The position numbers were made by a program, and so were the translations under genes. From Candidatus Zipacnadia bacterium (GTDB taxonomy: Bacteria; Armatimonadota; UBA5377; JALGUK01), in contig JALGUK010000086.1 in assembly GCA_029820875.1 (NCBI GenBank), positions 1 through 7,325 of the forward strand: a stretch of DNA of 7,325 nucleotides. Reading direction: 5' to 3'. Shown here piece by piece: positions 7,182-7,325 of this stretch; the stretch's first letter is position 1; the number at the start of each line of letters is the position of its first letter. The notes under the pieces are model-generated. The model saw only the letters and a list, made by a program, of their open reading frames with translations, was not told the origin of the DNA and ran no database searches.

Positions 7182-7206
7182 GCGTCCTGGGCGGAGCCCA
7201 GGACGC
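7182..7206. repeat. Perfect hairpin, 11-bp stem with 3-base loop
   Basis: GCGTCCTGGGC (7182-7192), loop GGA, then GCCCAGGACGC (7196-7206) is an exact inverted repeat with a very GC-rich stem. No T-run follows on either strand, so it is not a standard intrinsic terminator. It sits between the weak terminator candidate and the tRNA gene. It could be a transcription-blocking structure, a protein site, or part of a palindromic repeat family. Confidence 0.8.
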
Positions 7207-7282
7207 GATCCGTTCCAAACTGCCGAATGAAGGCCCGCAGGTGTTGCAGTCCGGGGCGGCGGGAAGTTATGGATCTGGGCTG

Positions 7283-7325
7283 TGGCTCCCCGGCGTGGAT
7301 TCGAACCACGATTCTCGGCTCCAAA
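7283..7325 (-). tRNA. tRNA-Gln (UUG), 3' part, runs past window end
   Basis: On the minus strand the 3' part of a tRNA is clear. The anticodon loop ends TTTGGA (U33, anticodon UUG, G37, A38) and is followed by anticodon 3' stem GCCGA and variable loop GAAT. The T-arm is a perfect CGTGG-TTCGAAT-CCACG, followed by acceptor strand CCGGGGA, discriminator G and an encoded CCA (7283-7285). Discriminator G fits glutamine. Reading the anticodon as Lys UUU or Pro UGG would give an unusual position 37 or too short a variable loop. The 5' half lies outside the window, so the acceptor and D-arm cannot be checked. Confidence 0.85.

Noticed and set aside
7250..7325. Plus-strand frame reading like AWIRTTILGS
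   Set aside because: This is the well-known spurious translation of the reverse complement of a tRNA T-arm; the DNA is the tRNA-Gln gene.

Overview
The window looks like an accessory, gene-poor stretch of a bacterial chromosome. It holds one large intact gene set among fragments of mobile-element and plasmid-type genes. The organism is a GC-rich bacterium: sampled flanking lines reach about 70% GC, while a sampled line of the large gene is nearer 53%. The insertion-sequence helix-turn-helix fragment and the PRTRC-type ThiF remnant would fit a Planctomycetota or proteobacterial genome, but the sequence does not settle the phylum.

Layout. Positions 1-40 hold a tRNA T-arm-like motif of doubtful identity. 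Positions 41-728 have no convincing gene but contain a perfect 100-bp tandem duplication (273-472). On the minus strand at 829-1209 lies a chimeric ORF: an IS3-type OrfA helix-turn-helix fused in frame to the C-terminal part of a DUF2924-like protein. A putative IS end lies just upstream of it, and no OrfB/integrase partner is seen. Positions 1271-1563 hold a hydrophobic reading frame, possibly a small membrane protein, that stays open only with a -1 shift at a G6 run next to a stop. Positions 1613-2083 hold the C-terminal part of a PRTRC-system ThiF-family (E1-like) protein without its N-terminal nucleotide-binding half.

The core is 2236-6768 and perhaps on to 6998. A small Cys/His-rich ORF (86 aa) is followed by a 1421-aa superfamily 1 (UvrD/Rep-like) helicase with all main ATPase motifs intact. 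The two share a frame and are separated by a single TAG stop. A strong Shine-Dalgarno sequence for the helicase lies in the last codons of the small ORF. A third short frame overlaps the helicase stop by GTGA. The helicase carries about 300 uncharacterised N-terminal residues, whose first 90 resemble a RelE/HigB-type fold only by inference. After the motor come about 480 residues of TPR-like helical repeats and a beta-rich C-terminal domain. A large SF1 ATPase with repeat and accessory domains in a graveyard of mobile genes is what one expects of a candidate defence or biological-conflict protein. That role is an inference.

The right end (6999-7325) contains a weak intrinsic-terminator candidate, a perfect 11-bp-stem hairpin, and the 3' part of a tRNA-Gln(UUG) on the minus strand that runs out of the window. 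The tRNA may mark an island boundary.
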